The notes: generated by a model from the sequence alone, not told the origin. DNA of 64,000 bases from Gottschalkiaceae bacterium SANA (GCA_036323355.1 AP028876.1:310001-374000); one strand, 5' to 3'. Positions 17,173-26,543 are shown, numbered from the stretch's first letter. Program-made: numbers and translations.

Positions 17173-17931
17173 ATGAATCGAATCATAAAATTACATTTTT
17201 CACCTAATGGTGGAACCAAGGCGGCGGTAGATGACCTTGCAGCAGGATTTACTGCCAAAGAAATTGTTGAAATTGATATGACAGTTCCAGCAAATCGAAA
17301 GACGGATTGGACCTTTAAAGAAAGTGATTTGGTCTTGGCGGGCATGCCGGTATATTCAGGCCGACTACCAGCAATCTCTGCGGAGATTTTTAAGATGTTG
17401 CAAGGAAACAAGGCAAAGACCATTGCAATTGCTTCATACGGTAATCGCCATTATGACGATGCACTTTTGGAATTGACCAATGAGCTTGATGCAAAGGGAT
17501 TTCGAGTGGTTGCTGCAGGAGCTGTGATTGCAGAGCATTGCTTGGAAATCAGCGTAGCGGCTAAGCGACCGGATGCGGTGGATCGAGCAAAATTATTGGA
17601 GATCGCAGGACTAGTGAACGCAAAACTGGAAGCCAATAACGATCAACAACCAGAAGTATATGGGAATATTCCATACAAAGAATTGAAGGCAACGCCAACT
17701 CCGATTGGGAATGATGACTGCGATCAATGCGGATTGTGTGCCAAAAATTGTCCGACTGAAGCAATTGATTTTTCAGACGGGAGAAAGACAGATCCAGAAA
17801 AGTGCATCTATTGTGCACGTTGCATTAATATTTGTCCCAAGGGGGCTCGATCGACTGAAAAACTTGTAGGCACCAAGCAGTGGTTGATTGAAAATTGCAG
17901 CGAGCGCCGAGAGATGGAGTGGTTCTTGTAG
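17173..17931 (+). CDS. EFR1-type flavodoxin-ferredoxin protein
   Basis: 252 residues: an N-terminal flavodoxin-like FMN fold (about 1-150; AGMPVYSGRLP) fused to a C-terminal 2[4Fe-4S] ferredoxin with two CxxCxxCxxxC motifs (CDQCGLCAKNCP and CIYCARCINICP). It is likely a soluble electron carrier or a small oxidoreductase in anaerobic metabolism. Ribosome binding site GGAGGAG. The next gene encodes another Cys-rich protein. Confidence 0.9.
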   Translation: MNRIIKLHFSPNGGTKAAVDDLAAGFTAKEIVEIDMTVPANRKTDWTFKESDLVLAGMPVYSGRLPAISAEIFKMLQGNKAKTIAIASYGNRHYDDALLELTNELDAKGFRVVAAGAVIAEHCLEISVAAKRPDAVDRAKLLEIAGLVNAKLEANNDQQPEVYGNIPYKELKATPTPIGNDDCDQCGLCAKNCPTEAIDFSDGRKTDPEKCIYCARCINICPKGARSTEKLVGTKQWLIENCSERREMEWFL

Positions 17932-17992
17932 GGGATAAATTTCAATGAAACGGATTATTCTGTCATAGGGAAAAGGAGTAGAGGAGAAGCGA

Positions 17993-18295
17993 ATGGATGC
18001 AAATTTGATGGCATATTGCGGCACGTATTGTGGGGTATGCGAATGGAAGGAAAAAATGAATTGCCAAGGGTGTAAGAAACATGCTGGAGAAGTTTTTTGG
18101 GGGACTTGTAAAATTGCTTCCTGTGCGATTTCAAAAAACTTGTCTCATTGTGGAGAATGTGAGCAATTGCCCTGCGAAAATTTGACTGCAGCCCATAATA
18201 CGGAAGGTCATTCAGATAATGGAGAGCGGCTGACCAACTTGAAAAAATGGGCAAAAGGGGAAAACTCAAAATTAAAGGTTACGCCAAAAAAGTAA
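17993..18295 (+). CDS. DUF3795 cysteine-rich protein
   Basis: 100 residues with 11 cysteines in the DUF3795 pattern: YCGTYCGVC, CQGCKK, CKIASC, HCGECEQLPC. It probably binds a metal or Fe-S cluster. It follows the flavodoxin-ferredoxin gene by 61 bases and ends at a terminator, so the two may be expressed together. Function is unknown. Confidence 0.75.
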   Translation: MDANLMAYCGTYCGVCEWKEKMNCQGCKKHAGEVFWGTCKIASCAISKNLSHCGECEQLPCENLTAAHNTEGHSDNGERLTNLKKWAKGENSKLKVTPKK

Positions 18296-18300
18296 ATGAA

Positions 18301-18339
18301 AAGCTCGATTCATTAGGAAATACGAATCGAGCTTTTTTT
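18301..18339 (+). terminator. Intrinsic terminator after the DUF3795 gene
   Basis: Stem AAGCTCGATTC/GAATCGAGCTT, 12-base loop and seven T residues. The convergent corA gene ends just beyond. Confidence 0.85.
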
Positions 18340-18341
18340 GT

Positions 18342-19385
18342 TTAGAACCATTTTTTCCGTTTGAAGACCATGAGCATGGTGGCAGCCATGATAAGACAAG
18401 CGAGGAGAAAGAAAACGAACCCCTGCGTTGATTCAGTCCCTGGTAAGGAGCGGAAGTTCATGCCGAATACACCGGCTAAAAAGGAAAGGGGAATAAAGAC
18501 GGCTGAGAAAATGGTGAGGGTTGTCATGATGGAGTTCATTTGATTGCTGAGCTCTGATAATTGCTGATCATGTAAACTAGTTGCCAACTCCCGAATGCTA
18601 AGAAGTTGTTCGGCAGTTTGCAGTAAATTATCATAAGCGTCTTGAAAATAAGGTAGCACCTCTTCCGTGATGAGTTGATGCTTAGAATTCATAACCCTTG
18701 GCAAGGCGATTTTCATGGGGAAAATAGCACTTTTTAATTGGGTGAGTTCTTTTCGGAGCGGATACAAAGAATCTGCTGTCACTTTCTTTTGATCAAGAAA
18801 ATTTGCTTCATACGCGTCAAACTGTTGTGTTAGAATCGACAAGGTATCCGAGTAATGATCGACGATAGAATCAATCAAGGCGAAATAAAGGTAGTCGCCC
18901 TTCATGGTACGAAGAATGCCTTGATTTTTTTCGAGGCGGGTACGAACAGAATGGAAAACATCGCCTTCATTTTCTTGAAAACTGATCACCCAATTATCAA
19001 TTAAAAGCAGCGAAATATGTTCATGCTCGATTTGTTTCTCTTTCATGTAGATCATCTTCCAGACTGAGAAGAGAAGATCATCATCGGATTGCATTTTGCT
19101 ATATTGGGACACATTAACGATATCCTCAAGAATTAATGGATCGATGGAAAATCGAGTGCCTATGTCTTGAATGACCTTGGTGTGTGACAAGCCCGTGACG
19201 TTTAGCCATTTAATCTTGTCATCGTCTGGAATACCGGACAGGTCATCGATGATTTCCTTGGTCCAATGATCTGCCTTGTATTGGTACAAAACCATGCTAA
19301 GGGGGACATCGGCATAGGTTCCCGTGTAGGTGATAGTGCCTGGCGCTTGATTTTTTACAGATGGATTTGCTTGTGTGATCATCAT
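18342..19385 (-). CDS. corA: CorA-family divalent cation transporter
   Basis: 347 residues: a long cytoplasmic N-terminal domain, a stalk helix and two C-terminal membrane helices with the pore motif GMNF (FLAGVFGMNF). Pentameric CorA channels carry Mg2+, Co2+ or Ni2+. The short tail is basic (FKRKKWF). It is the only gene on its reverse-strand unit. Confidence 0.9.
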   Translation of the reverse strand: MMITQANPSVKNQAPGTITYTGTYADVPLSMVLYQYKADHWTKEIIDDLSGIPDDDKIKWLNVTGLSHTKVIQDIGTRFSIDPLILEDIVNVSQYSKMQSDDDLLFSVWKMIYMKEKQIEHEHISLLLIDNWVISFQENEGDVFHSVRTRLEKNQGILRTMKGDYLYFALIDSIVDHYSDTLSILTQQFDAYEANFLDQKKVTADSLYPLRKELTQLKSAIFPMKIALPRVMNSKHQLITEEVLPYFQDAYDNLLQTAEQLLSIRELATSLHDQQLSELSNQMNSIMTTLTIFSAVFIPLSFLAGVFGMNFRSLPGTESTQGFVFFLLACLIMAATMLMVFKRKKWF

Positions 19386-19548
19386 AGCCTCCTTGAATGC
19401 TTGTTATCATTTTACCCGAAGAAAATATTCATAATCGATAGATGGGAAAATTTGTGAATGCATATGGGATCGGAGATAGAGAATCGTTTAGGCTGGCGAG
19501 AATATGATAAAGTATAAGGAGACTATGAGGACAAAGGGGAAGAGGAAG

Positions 19549-20868
19549 ATGAATCGAATTGTGGTACTTAATGGCAGCCCAAAGGGGAAAGACAGCATCA
19601 CCTATCAATACGTGCGCTATCTGCAGGTTGTTAAACCTAATGTTGAGGTGACCACTTTTCATATCGGCCAAACTATTCAAAGTCTGGAACGGCATAAGGA
19701 AAAACTGGATGAGATAGCAAACCTTATTCGTCAAGCTGATCTTGTTTTATGGCTTTATCCAGTGTACACCTTCTCGGTTCCGTATCAAGTGGTGCGATGG
19801 ATTGAATTGATGAACGCCTATGGTCATGCGGATGCATTTTCGGGGAAGTGGATGAGCCAAATTGCAACTTCTCGTCATTTTTACGATCATACGGCATATC
19901 GATACATAGAAGAGATAGGGAAAGACTGGAAGATGCATTCCATTCCTGGTCACCTTGCGGATATGCAGGATCTCTTGAAGCCGCAGGGCCAAGCTCGATT
20001 TGAAGCCTATCTTGAGGAATTGGACTGGGAAATGGCTTTGGAAAAGCCCCAGGAGGACGTCTCTTCATTAAAGATTAGTTTGATTACCGATTTGCGGGAA
20101 GAAGATTCAGAACTTCAAAAAATGATACAAATTTTCCGAAAAAATACAAAAGCGAAGATTCAAGTATTGAATCTGAACGAGATATCGATTAAATCTGGAT
20201 GCTTGGGTTGCTTGAACTGCACCTTATCTGGGGAATGCATCATCAAAGATGATTTTCAAGAGAGTTTGAATATCTATGTTCAAAATTCGGATGCCATTGT
20301 CTATGCAGGAACCATGGAGAATCATTGGTTTCGAAGCGTGTGGAAAAAGTTTGATGATCGGCAGTTTAGCAATGGACACCGCATGAGTATTGGAGGCCGT
20401 CCGGTTGGATATTTAATCGCAGGGGCGAAAGAAAACGAGAATAACTTTCTTGATGTGCTAAAGGCGAGGGCTCAAGTGGGTCATGTTTATCTTTGTGGGA
20501 TTGTTAGCAACCAATTCGAGGGAGATATTCAGAAAAAGATTGAAATCCTGACAAAGAAAATGGAGTGGGCCATGGTTCGTCATCCGGAGCGACCTGTGAA
20601 TTTTCAAGGTGTAGGCGGTATGCGTGTTTTTCGAGATTTGATCTATGAATCGCGTGGCTTTATGAAAGAAGATCATAAATTCTATCGAGAAAATGATCTT
20701 TATGACTTCCCTCATAAGAAGAAAAGTACAATTTTTCAGGGATATATAATTGGATGGATGATGAAAATTCCAGCGATACGGCGAAAGGTCTTGCCGAGTT
20801 TAAAACAAACGATGATTAAACCCTATGACAAAATTTTTGAAGAAAGAAGAGTCAAAAATGAAAAATAA
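19549..20868 (+). CDS. NAD(P)H-dependent oxidoreductase with two flavodoxin-like domains
   Basis: About 439 residues. The N-terminal half is an NQO1/FMN-reductase-like flavodoxin fold (VVLNGSPKGKDS, LYPVYTFSVPYQV). The second half, from about residue 175, is an iron-sulfur-flavoprotein-like NADPH-FMN reductase domain with GCLGCLNC (an ISF-type Cys cluster) and DDFQE. Start ATG 19549 is chosen because the canonical beta-strand MNRIVVLNGSPKG begins there; upstream in-frame ATGs would add only a basic tail. Related proteins usually carry one such domain, so this may be a fusion. Confidence 0.75.
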   Translation: MNRIVVLNGSPKGKDSITYQYVRYLQVVKPNVEVTTFHIGQTIQSLERHKEKLDEIANLIRQADLVLWLYPVYTFSVPYQVVRWIELMNAYGHADAFSGKWMSQIATSRHFYDHTAYRYIEEIGKDWKMHSIPGHLADMQDLLKPQGQARFEAYLEELDWEMALEKPQEDVSSLKISLITDLREEDSELQKMIQIFRKNTKAKIQVLNLNEISIKSGCLGCLNCTLSGECIIKDDFQESLNIYVQNSDAIVYAGTMENHWFRSVWKKFDDRQFSNGHRMSIGGRPVGYLIAGAKENENNFLDVLKARAQVGHVYLCGIVSNQFEGDIQKKIEILTKKMEWAMVRHPERPVNFQGVGGMRVFRDLIYESRGFMKEDHKFYRENDLYDFPHKKKSTIFQGYIIGWMMKIPAIRRKVLPSLKQTMIKPYDKIFEERRVKNEK

Positions 20869-21050
20869 TTGATGAAGTAAAATGCAATTGAATAGAAATT
20901 TTGAAGGGCGGGAGACCGTTTCTTTTCTTGTTGTAACGGCAAGTTAAATCCTTTTGTCTGGAAAGGTAAGGCGGGTGTAAGAAATCGTTATGAGGGAGAA
21001 AAGAACTACAAGATATACTAATCCCATAAGAATAGGAATGGGAGGAAATT

Positions 21051-21818
21051 ATGAAAAAAATCTTGCAAGTTCGGAAAATGGAAAAAACATACGGGAAACG
21101 CGGGAATATTACCAAAGCGGTTGATGGAATCAGCTTTGATGTTGCCGAGGGTGAATATATTGGAATTATGGGTGCGTCGGGAAGTGGAAAGACAACACTC
21201 TTGAATTGCATTTCTACGATTGACACCATTACAGGAGGTTCAATTACCATTAATGATTGTGATGTAACGGGTTTATCCGCAAAAAAACTTTCTGCTTTCC
21301 GACGGGAACAATTAGGTTTTATTTTTCAGGACTTTAATCTTTTAGATACATTAACGGCGTTTGAGAATATTGCATTGGCTTTGACAATTATGAAATGTCC
21401 AGCAGCGGACATAAAAAAAAGAGTGGAAGCAGCAGCAGAAAGGCTTGAGATTCAAGATGTATTGGGAAAATATCCCTATCAAATGTCTGGCGGACAAAAA
21501 CAGCGGGTTGCAGCTGCGCGAGCAATCGTAACAGAGCCTGCTATGATCCTAGCTGATGAACCCACAGGTGCATTGGATTCGAAATCGGCGAAGATGTTGA
21601 TGAAAAGTTTTGAAAAGATGAATGAACAAATGAACGCCACCATTTTAATGGTAACCCATGATGCCTTTACAGCAAGCTATTGCAAGCGAATCCTATTCAT
21701 TAAGGATGGACGGCTTTTTCATGAAATCGACCGGGGTTTGGCGAGTCGGAAAGATTTTTTTAACGAGATCATTGATGTGGTTTCCTTGTTAGGGGGGGAC
21801 AACAGCGATGTACTTTAA
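21051..21818 (+). CDS. ABC transporter ATPase, BceA/MacB-type
   Basis: 255 residues, Walker [11 protein letters not shown]-loop FIFQDFNLL, signature MSGGQKQR and Walker [14 protein letters not shown]. It belongs to the MacB/BceA group of peptide-sensing and resistance exporters. It overlaps the permease gene by 11 bases. In the usual organisation a BceRS-type two-component system is next door, but none is seen here. Likely role: detoxification of cell-wall antibiotics or membrane peptides. Confidence 0.9.
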   Translation: MKKILQVRKMEKTYGKRGNITKAVDGISFDVAEGEYIGIMGASGSGKTTLLNCISTIDTITGGSITINDCDVTGLSAKKLSAFRREQLGFIFQDFNLLDTLTAFENIALALTIMKCPAADIKKRVEAAAERLEIQDVLGKYPYQMSGGQKQRVAAARAIVTEPAMILADEPTGALDSKSAKMLMKSFEKMNEQMNATILMVTHDAFTASYCKRILFIKDGRLFHEIDRGLASRKDFFNEIIDVVSLLGGDNSDVL

Positions 21819-23811
21819 ACTAGCGAGAAAAAATGTTAAAAAAAGCATTAAGGATTTTGCGGTTTACTTCTTGACCTTGGTTTTTGGTGTTAGTGTTTTT
21901 TATATGTTTAATTCCCTTGATGCACAGCAGGAACTGATGGCATTTACAGAATCACAGCAATCTATCTTGGTTGCTTTGACTAACATTCTGGCGTATTTTT
22001 CGGTTTTTGTATCTATAGTTCTGGGATTTTTAATTGTATACGCCAATGGATTTTTAATTCGAAGACGGAAACAAGAATTGGGCATGTACATGTTACTTGG
22101 GATGGAAAAATGGAAAATTGCTCGGGTATTGATTTATGAAACCATGATCATTGGCGTAGTTGCCTTGGGCGTTGGATTGGGATTAGGAACGGTACTTTCT
22201 CAGTTGATGTCGATATTCACTGCCATGCTTTTTGAAGTGAACATGACGGGGTTTCATTTTATATTCTCTTTGGGAGGTGCAGGGAAGGCAATCATGTATT
22301 TTGGATTGATCTTTGCAATTGCGGTGTTGTTCAGCGCCGTATCGATTTCAAGATATAAGCTGATTGACCTTTTCCAAGCGAGCAGAAAGAATGAAGAACT
22401 GAAAATTCGAAGCTTGAAAGCATCCATTGTAATCTTCGTGATCGCGATTGTCTGTTTGGTGTCTGCATATGCCTTGATCTTAAAAAATGGATTGCTGGAC
22501 ATTGGTTTTATGTTTACCCTGTCGATTCTTTTGGGTTCAATTGGAACATTCTTGTTCTTTATGTCATTGTCAGGTTTTATGCTTCGTATGGTACAGGCCA
22601 ATTCGAAACTGTATTTCAAAAATTTAAATATGTTTGTCTTGCGACAAATAAACAGCAAGATTAATACAACGTACGTATCCATGACCATTGTCTGTTTGGT
22701 ATTGTTATTGACGATCGGTACCTTTTCAAGCGGTATGGGTATTTCTATGGCAGTCTCAAAAGATTTGACCAAAGAAAATCCGTATGAATATACGTTGACG
22801 AATTATTGGGTCGAGGAGGAGCCGTCGGAAGCGATTTTAGACCTTGTGAACCGCCAATGGGGACAGGATGCTTATGGCGAAGTGACTGTTGTACGCGAAT
22901 ACGATTCAGGTATTGCTTTCTCGGAACTTCCTGGAGCAAAGAAAGCGAATTTTGATTTTGCAGAAATGGGAGATATGCGTCCCTTAGTCATTTCGTTGTC
23001 GGATTTAAATGGCTTGAGGAAGATGAACGGACAGGAATCAATCCAACTGGCTTCTGGAGAAGTTGCTTTTCTAAGTACGAATCAAGATATGAAAAATGCT
23101 TTTGAAGAGATCTTTACGGCGGATGCTTCGGTTCCGTTGGCGAACCAAACTTTTGCACTTCAATCGCTATCATTTTTAGACACGCCGTTGGAGTTGGGAT
23201 TTGCAATGGGTAATTTTGGAACCTTTGTATTGCGAGATGACGAGCTGCCGGCACTTAAGTTGGAACAGCAGAGTGCGAATTTCAATTTTGAAGATGAAGT
23301 ACAGGCCAGAGAATTTGATGCGAAGGTGGCGGCATGGCTGAAACAAACAGAGCCGAGACCGAATTATTTTTCTCGTTCGCGCACCGAGATTTATGATGCT
23401 AGCGTATCGACGCGCACAATTCTATCTTTTCTGTCCATTTATTTGGGATTTGTCTTCTTGATTACCTGTGCGGCCATACTTGCTCTTCAGCAGTTGTCGG
23501 AAGCGGCGGACAATCGGGAGCGCTACGAATTACTTCGAAAGATCGGTACGGAAAAGAAAATGATTAATCAGTCGATTTTCTTTCAAGTGTTTTTGTACTT
23601 TATGATGCCTCTGGGGCTGGCGATAGTTCACTCCATCGTTGGATTGAAGGTAGCCAATGATGTTATTCGTATGGTGGGCGAAATGGATATTGTGGGTAAT
23701 CTCTTGATAACGGCCGTATTTATTCTTGTTATTTATGGTGGATATTTCTTGGCGACATACTTGGGTGTGAAGGCAATAGTGGCCCCAAAATTTGGTAGAA
23801 CGAGGGAATAG
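21808..23811 (+). CDS. ABC transporter permease, BceB-type FtsX
   Basis: 667 residues with about ten membrane helices and FtsX-type domains, including FLIRRRKQELGMYMLLGMEKW after helix 2. A large extracellular domain (about residues 310-540) separates helices 7 and 8, as in BceB/VraG bacitracin-resistance permeases. It works with the overlapping ATPase gene. The start ATG 21808 is preceded by a G-rich ribosome binding site inside the ATPase gene. Confidence 0.9.
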   Translation: MYFKLARKNVKKSIKDFAVYFLTLVFGVSVFYMFNSLDAQQELMAFTESQQSILVALTNILAYFSVFVSIVLGFLIVYANGFLIRRRKQELGMYMLLGMEKWKIARVLIYETMIIGVVALGVGLGLGTVLSQLMSIFTAMLFEVNMTGFHFIFSLGGAGKAIMYFGLIFAIAVLFSAVSISRYKLIDLFQASRKNEELKIRSLKASIVIFVIAIVCLVSAYALILKNGLLDIGFMFTLSILLGSIGTFLFFMSLSGFMLRMVQANSKLYFKNLNMFVLRQINSKINTTYVSMTIVCLVLLLTIGTFSSGMGISMAVSKDLTKENPYEYTLTNYWVEEEPSEAILDLVNRQWGQDAYGEVTVVREYDSGIAFSELPGAKKANFDFAEMGDMRPLVISLSDLNGLRKMNGQESIQLASGEVAFLSTNQDMKNAFEEIFTADASVPLANQTFALQSLSFLDTPLELGFAMGNFGTFVLRDDELPALKLEQQSANFNFEDEVQAREFDAKVAAWLKQTEPRPNYFSRSRTEIYDASVSTRTILSFLSIYLGFVFLITCAAILALQQLSEAADNRERYELLRKIGTEKKMINQSIFFQVFLYFMMPLGLAIVHSIVGLKVANDVIRMVGEMDIVGNLLITAVFILVIYGGYFLATYLGVKAIVAPKFGRTRE

Positions 23812-23831
23812 AACAAGTAAGGAGACTCTTT

Positions 23832-24593
23832 ATGGCATTTACCTTTGCGCACCCAGCAGCAGTACTACCTCTGCAAAAACAAAAGAATAGATTTCACTTT
23901 ACTGCGCTCGTTCTGGGCTCCATGGCGCCAGATTTTGAATATTTCCTTTTCGTGAAGCCTTTTCAAGTTGCGGGGCATACTTTAGCGGGTTTGTTTACAA
24001 CAAATCTGCCCTTGGTATTTATTGTTTGGCTGATCTATGAAATTTTTGTTCGGGATCCATTTTTGAGATATTTGCCGGAGCCGCTTTGGAAGGGAGCACA
24101 GCAATATCGCCGTGCTCCTCAAGCGATTCGTCATGGTCGTGAGGCTTGGATGTTTGTTTATTCCGCGTTATTAGGTATGTTGACACATATCGTTTGGGAC
24201 AGCTTCACGCATCGATCGGGCCTAATGGTTGAAGCAATTCCAGTGTTGAAGCAAGGGCTTCTAATAGCAGGAAGTCAAATTCCAGTTTATAAAATATTAC
24301 AGCATGCTAGTACTTTAATTGGTTTTTTCGTTATTGCTTGGTTTCTTAATGAGAAGTTAAAGGTTGATCTTCCTCCTGTTCGAACACGGACTGAGAGAAT
24401 GATGGCTGGGGTATATTGGGGTGCAGTACTCATTGCTAGTGGATTTTTTTATATTGGATTGACTCTTTTCTTTTATCATGGAAGCATTGGTGGCTTGGTT
24501 ATGCGAATTTTGGATAGTGGTTTATTGGGCCTTGTTTGCATTTCGATGGTTGATCGATTTTGGGGGACAAGGAGATCGGGGCATCGCAATTGA
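23832..24593 (+). CDS. DUF4184 family membrane protein
   Basis: 253 residues with a family-typical N-terminus (FTFAHPAAVLPL) and GSMAPDFEYF, then several hydrophobic segments. The His and Asp residues in HPAA, PDFEYF and HIVWDSFTH could bind metal, as in membrane-bound LexA-like metal hydrolases. It is 20 bases after the BceB gene and may be in the same unit. Function is not established. Confidence 0.8.
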   Translation: MAFTFAHPAAVLPLQKQKNRFHFTALVLGSMAPDFEYFLFVKPFQVAGHTLAGLFTTNLPLVFIVWLIYEIFVRDPFLRYLPEPLWKGAQQYRRAPQAIRHGREAWMFVYSALLGMLTHIVWDSFTHRSGLMVEAIPVLKQGLLIAGSQIPVYKILQHASTLIGFFVIAWFLNEKLKVDLPPVRTRTERMMAGVYWGAVLIASGFFYIGLTLFFYHGSIGGLVMRILDSGLLGLVCISMVDRFWGTRRSGHRN

Positions 24594-24668
24594 GTAAAAT
24601 GATAAAATATTGGTAATAAACTTGCATTATCTTGTCATTGTGGGTAGAATAGGAGAGTATTAATAAAG

Positions 24669-24780
24669 TAATTGATTAGAGGGAGTAACTATCCTTGAAA
24701 GATAAGGAATCAAAGTCGTCATTACGGAAGCAATTCCCGGCTTTGGTGGCATATTTATGTCATGTGAGACTCTACAATTA
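24669..24780 (+). promoter_or_regulatory. yybP-ykoY (Mn2+) riboswitch aptamer
   Basis: The conserved core elements are GGGAGTAA near the 5' end, AAAGTCGTCATTACGG, CCCGGCTTTGGTG and TGTGAGAC. The outer helix can form between TAATTG-(AT)-TAGAG (24669-24681) and CTCTA-CAATTA (24770-24780). Its 3' strand overlaps the left arm of the following terminator, so the two folds exclude each other. In this family metal binding stabilises the aptamer and allows read-through. Confidence 0.85.
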
Positions 24781-24809
24781 ACGGTCCCGTTAATTGTAGG
24801 TCTTTTTTT
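24772..24809 (+). terminator. Riboswitch expression-platform terminator
   Basis: A perfect 13-bp stem (24772-24784 with 24787-24799) followed by GTC and seven T residues, located 42 bases before the start codon. Its left arm competes with the aptamer's closing helix. Confidence 0.9.
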
Positions 24810-24851
24810 GTGGAAAAGACCTCAAGGCGGTGCATAAAGGAGAGAAACAAA

Positions 24852-25850
24852 ATGAATGAATTAGTAATGCATAATTTAGAACTATGGCCATCTATTATTC
24901 TCTTTGGCATTATTGCGGTGAGTCTATTCTTTTTAAGTCGTGGTGCGGATTTACTTGTCGATCAAGCTGTCAGTTTATCGGTTCATTGGGGTGTACCAAA
25001 AATGGTGATTGGTGCTACCATCGTTTCCTTGGGAACGACCTTGCCGGAAGCGAGTGTTTCTGTCATGGCAGCCATGAATGGAAACCCTGATATGGCATTA
25101 GGAAATGCGATTGGATCGATTATTGCCGATACCAGTTTGATAATTGGTTTGGCGGCGCTCATGGGTCATCTAGTTGTCGACAGAAAAACGATTTTGCGAC
25201 AAGGGAAGGTTCAATTGGGTGCAGGGATCTTGCTTGCTGTCGTTTGTTTGCCGATTTTCTCAGCCGGTGCTTCCGGTCAGATTTATCAATGGATGGGATT
25301 TGTATTTCTTGCTCTTTTAGTTGCATATATTTATATTTCTATGAAATGGGCAAAAACAGCAAGTGCGAGCCCTCATGGGTTTGAAGAGGAAAATACAGCG
25401 CTTTGGATTCAAATCATCAAATTGCTGGTCGGTGTTGTCATGGTAATTGGATCATCTCAGGTGTTGATTCCTGCCGTTGAAATTATTGCGACCCGCATGG
25501 GAATTCCACAAAGCGTGATAGCGGCAACTCTTGTGGCCTTTGGAACGAGCTTGCCGGAATTGGTGACTGCGATTTCAGCAGTGAAAAAAGGTCATGGTGA
25601 ATTAGCTATCGGCAATATTATTGGAGCGGATATTTTAAATGTATTATTTGTAGTAGGAAGTGCAGCTGCGGTAACCAAGGGTGGTTTGGTTGTACCAACT
25701 AGTTTCTACCAGATTCAGATTCCGACGATGTTGATTTCTTTGGGATTATTTCGCTATTTTTCTCGAGGAAGAAAAGCCTTTATTGCCAAGCGAGAAGGTG
25801 TGGTTTTACTCGTCATCTATGTGGTTTATCTGATTCTCAATTATGTATAA
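24852..25850 (+). CDS. CaCA-family cation exchanger (YrbG-like), under Mn riboswitch
   Basis: 332 residues with two inverted repeats of five helices. The cation-binding alpha repeats are GATIVSLGTTLPEASV (about residue 50) and AATLVAFGTSLPELV (about residue 225). Family members exchange Na+ or H+ for Ca2+ or other divalent ions. Start ATG 24852 follows AAGGAGAG; an upstream in-frame TTG would begin within the riboswitch terminator and is rejected. Control by a yybP-ykoY element suggests Mn2+ is a substrate. It is a single-gene unit. Confidence 0.9.
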   Translation: MNELVMHNLELWPSIILFGIIAVSLFFLSRGADLLVDQAVSLSVHWGVPKMVIGATIVSLGTTLPEASVSVMAAMNGNPDMALGNAIGSIIADTSLIIGLAALMGHLVVDRKTILRQGKVQLGAGILLAVVCLPIFSAGASGQIYQWMGFVFLALLVAYIYISMKWAKTASASPHGFEEENTALWIQIIKLLVGVVMVIGSSQVLIPAVEIIATRMGIPQSVIAATLVAFGTSLPELVTAISAVKKGHGELAIGNIIGADILNVLFVVGSAAAVTKGGLVVPTSFYQIQIPTMLISLGLFRYFSRGRKAFIAKREGVVLLVIYVVYLILNYV

Positions 25851-25852
25851 AA

Positions 25853-25880
25853 AGCGGGCCAAGTTTGGCTTGCTTTTTTT
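25853..25880 (+). terminator. Intrinsic terminator after the CaCA gene
   Basis: Stem AGCGGGCCAA/TTGGCTTGCT with two G-T pairs and a T run. Confidence 0.75.
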
Positions 25881-25919
25881 ATGGCCAAGAAATAGGACTC
25901 GAATTTCTTAGCTGATTTG

Positions 25920-25928
25920 TGGTATAAT
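25920..25928 (+). promoter_or_regulatory. Extended -10 promoter of the ThyX-like gene
   Basis: TG-G-TATAAT at 25920-25928, 54 bases before the ATG, with no clear -35. Confidence 0.6.
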
Positions 25929-25981
25929 TGCAAACAGTATTTAAAAAGTGAATTAGAAAAAAGAAGGTAAGGGGCAGTAGA

Positions 25982-26542
25982 ATGAAAGCAGAATTATTGA
26001 AAGTAAAAGGAACATGGCGAGAAGTTGCCGATTCCGCGCGTACAACAATTCATCGGGATGCTGGAGTCAAGGAACCGAGTTCTTCTTGGAAAAGACGAAT
26101 TCTTTTGGCGGAACATTCTCCCATTCGTCAATTGTCTGTCAGTGCGAAATGGACGGATTTGAAGTATTGGGTATCGGTGCATATTGTGCGTCATAAATTT
26201 GGCATTGAGCATTTTGTTCGCACGCAACGAACGGATCGAACGGGTGTGGAGCGTAATGATCTACCTCAGGGAAACGAAGTGGAGCATGAAATTCTGGTCA
26301 ATGCGCAGGCAATGATTTCCATTTCGCGCAAGCGTCTTTGCAGCGCAGCTTCAAAAGAGACGAGAGAAGCCTGGGTTGGCATATTGGACAGTATCAAGGA
26401 TGTGGAACCGGAATTATATCATGCATGTGTGCCCGACTGCGTATATCGCGGTTGGTGCTATGAGTTTAAGTCATGTGGATATCATCAAACAGAAGATTTT
26501 CAAAAAGCGCTTCAAGCATATCGACAAGGAATCAATGATTAA
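25982..26542 (+). CDS. Divergent ThyX-like (FAD-dependent thymidylate synthase family) protein
   Basis: 186 residues. AEHSPI (43-48) corresponds to the ThyX substrate-loop region, and RHKFGIEHFVRTQR (70-83) occupies the position of the canonical RHR-x7-S motif, but with Lys for Arg and Arg80 for the conserved Ser. A second block, ISRKRLCSAASKETR, and a C-terminal Cys-rich end (VPDCVYRGWCYEFKSCGYH) complete a pattern I have seen only in a divergent ThyX-like subgroup. Whether it makes dTMP is uncertain. It is followed by its own terminator and then by nucleotide-handling genes. Confidence 0.65.
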   Translation: MKAELLKVKGTWREVADSARTTIHRDAGVKEPSSSWKRRILLAEHSPIRQLSVSAKWTDLKYWVSVHIVRHKFGIEHFVRTQRTDRTGVERNDLPQGNEVEHEILVNAQAMISISRKRLCSAASKETREAWVGILDSIKDVEPELYHACVPDCVYRGWCYEFKSCGYHQTEDFQKALQAYRQGIND

Positions 26543-26543
26543 G

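Noticed and set aside
24810-24851. Upstream extension of the CaCA protein
   Set aside because: It would start in the T run of the riboswitch terminator; ATG 24852 has the ribosome binding site.
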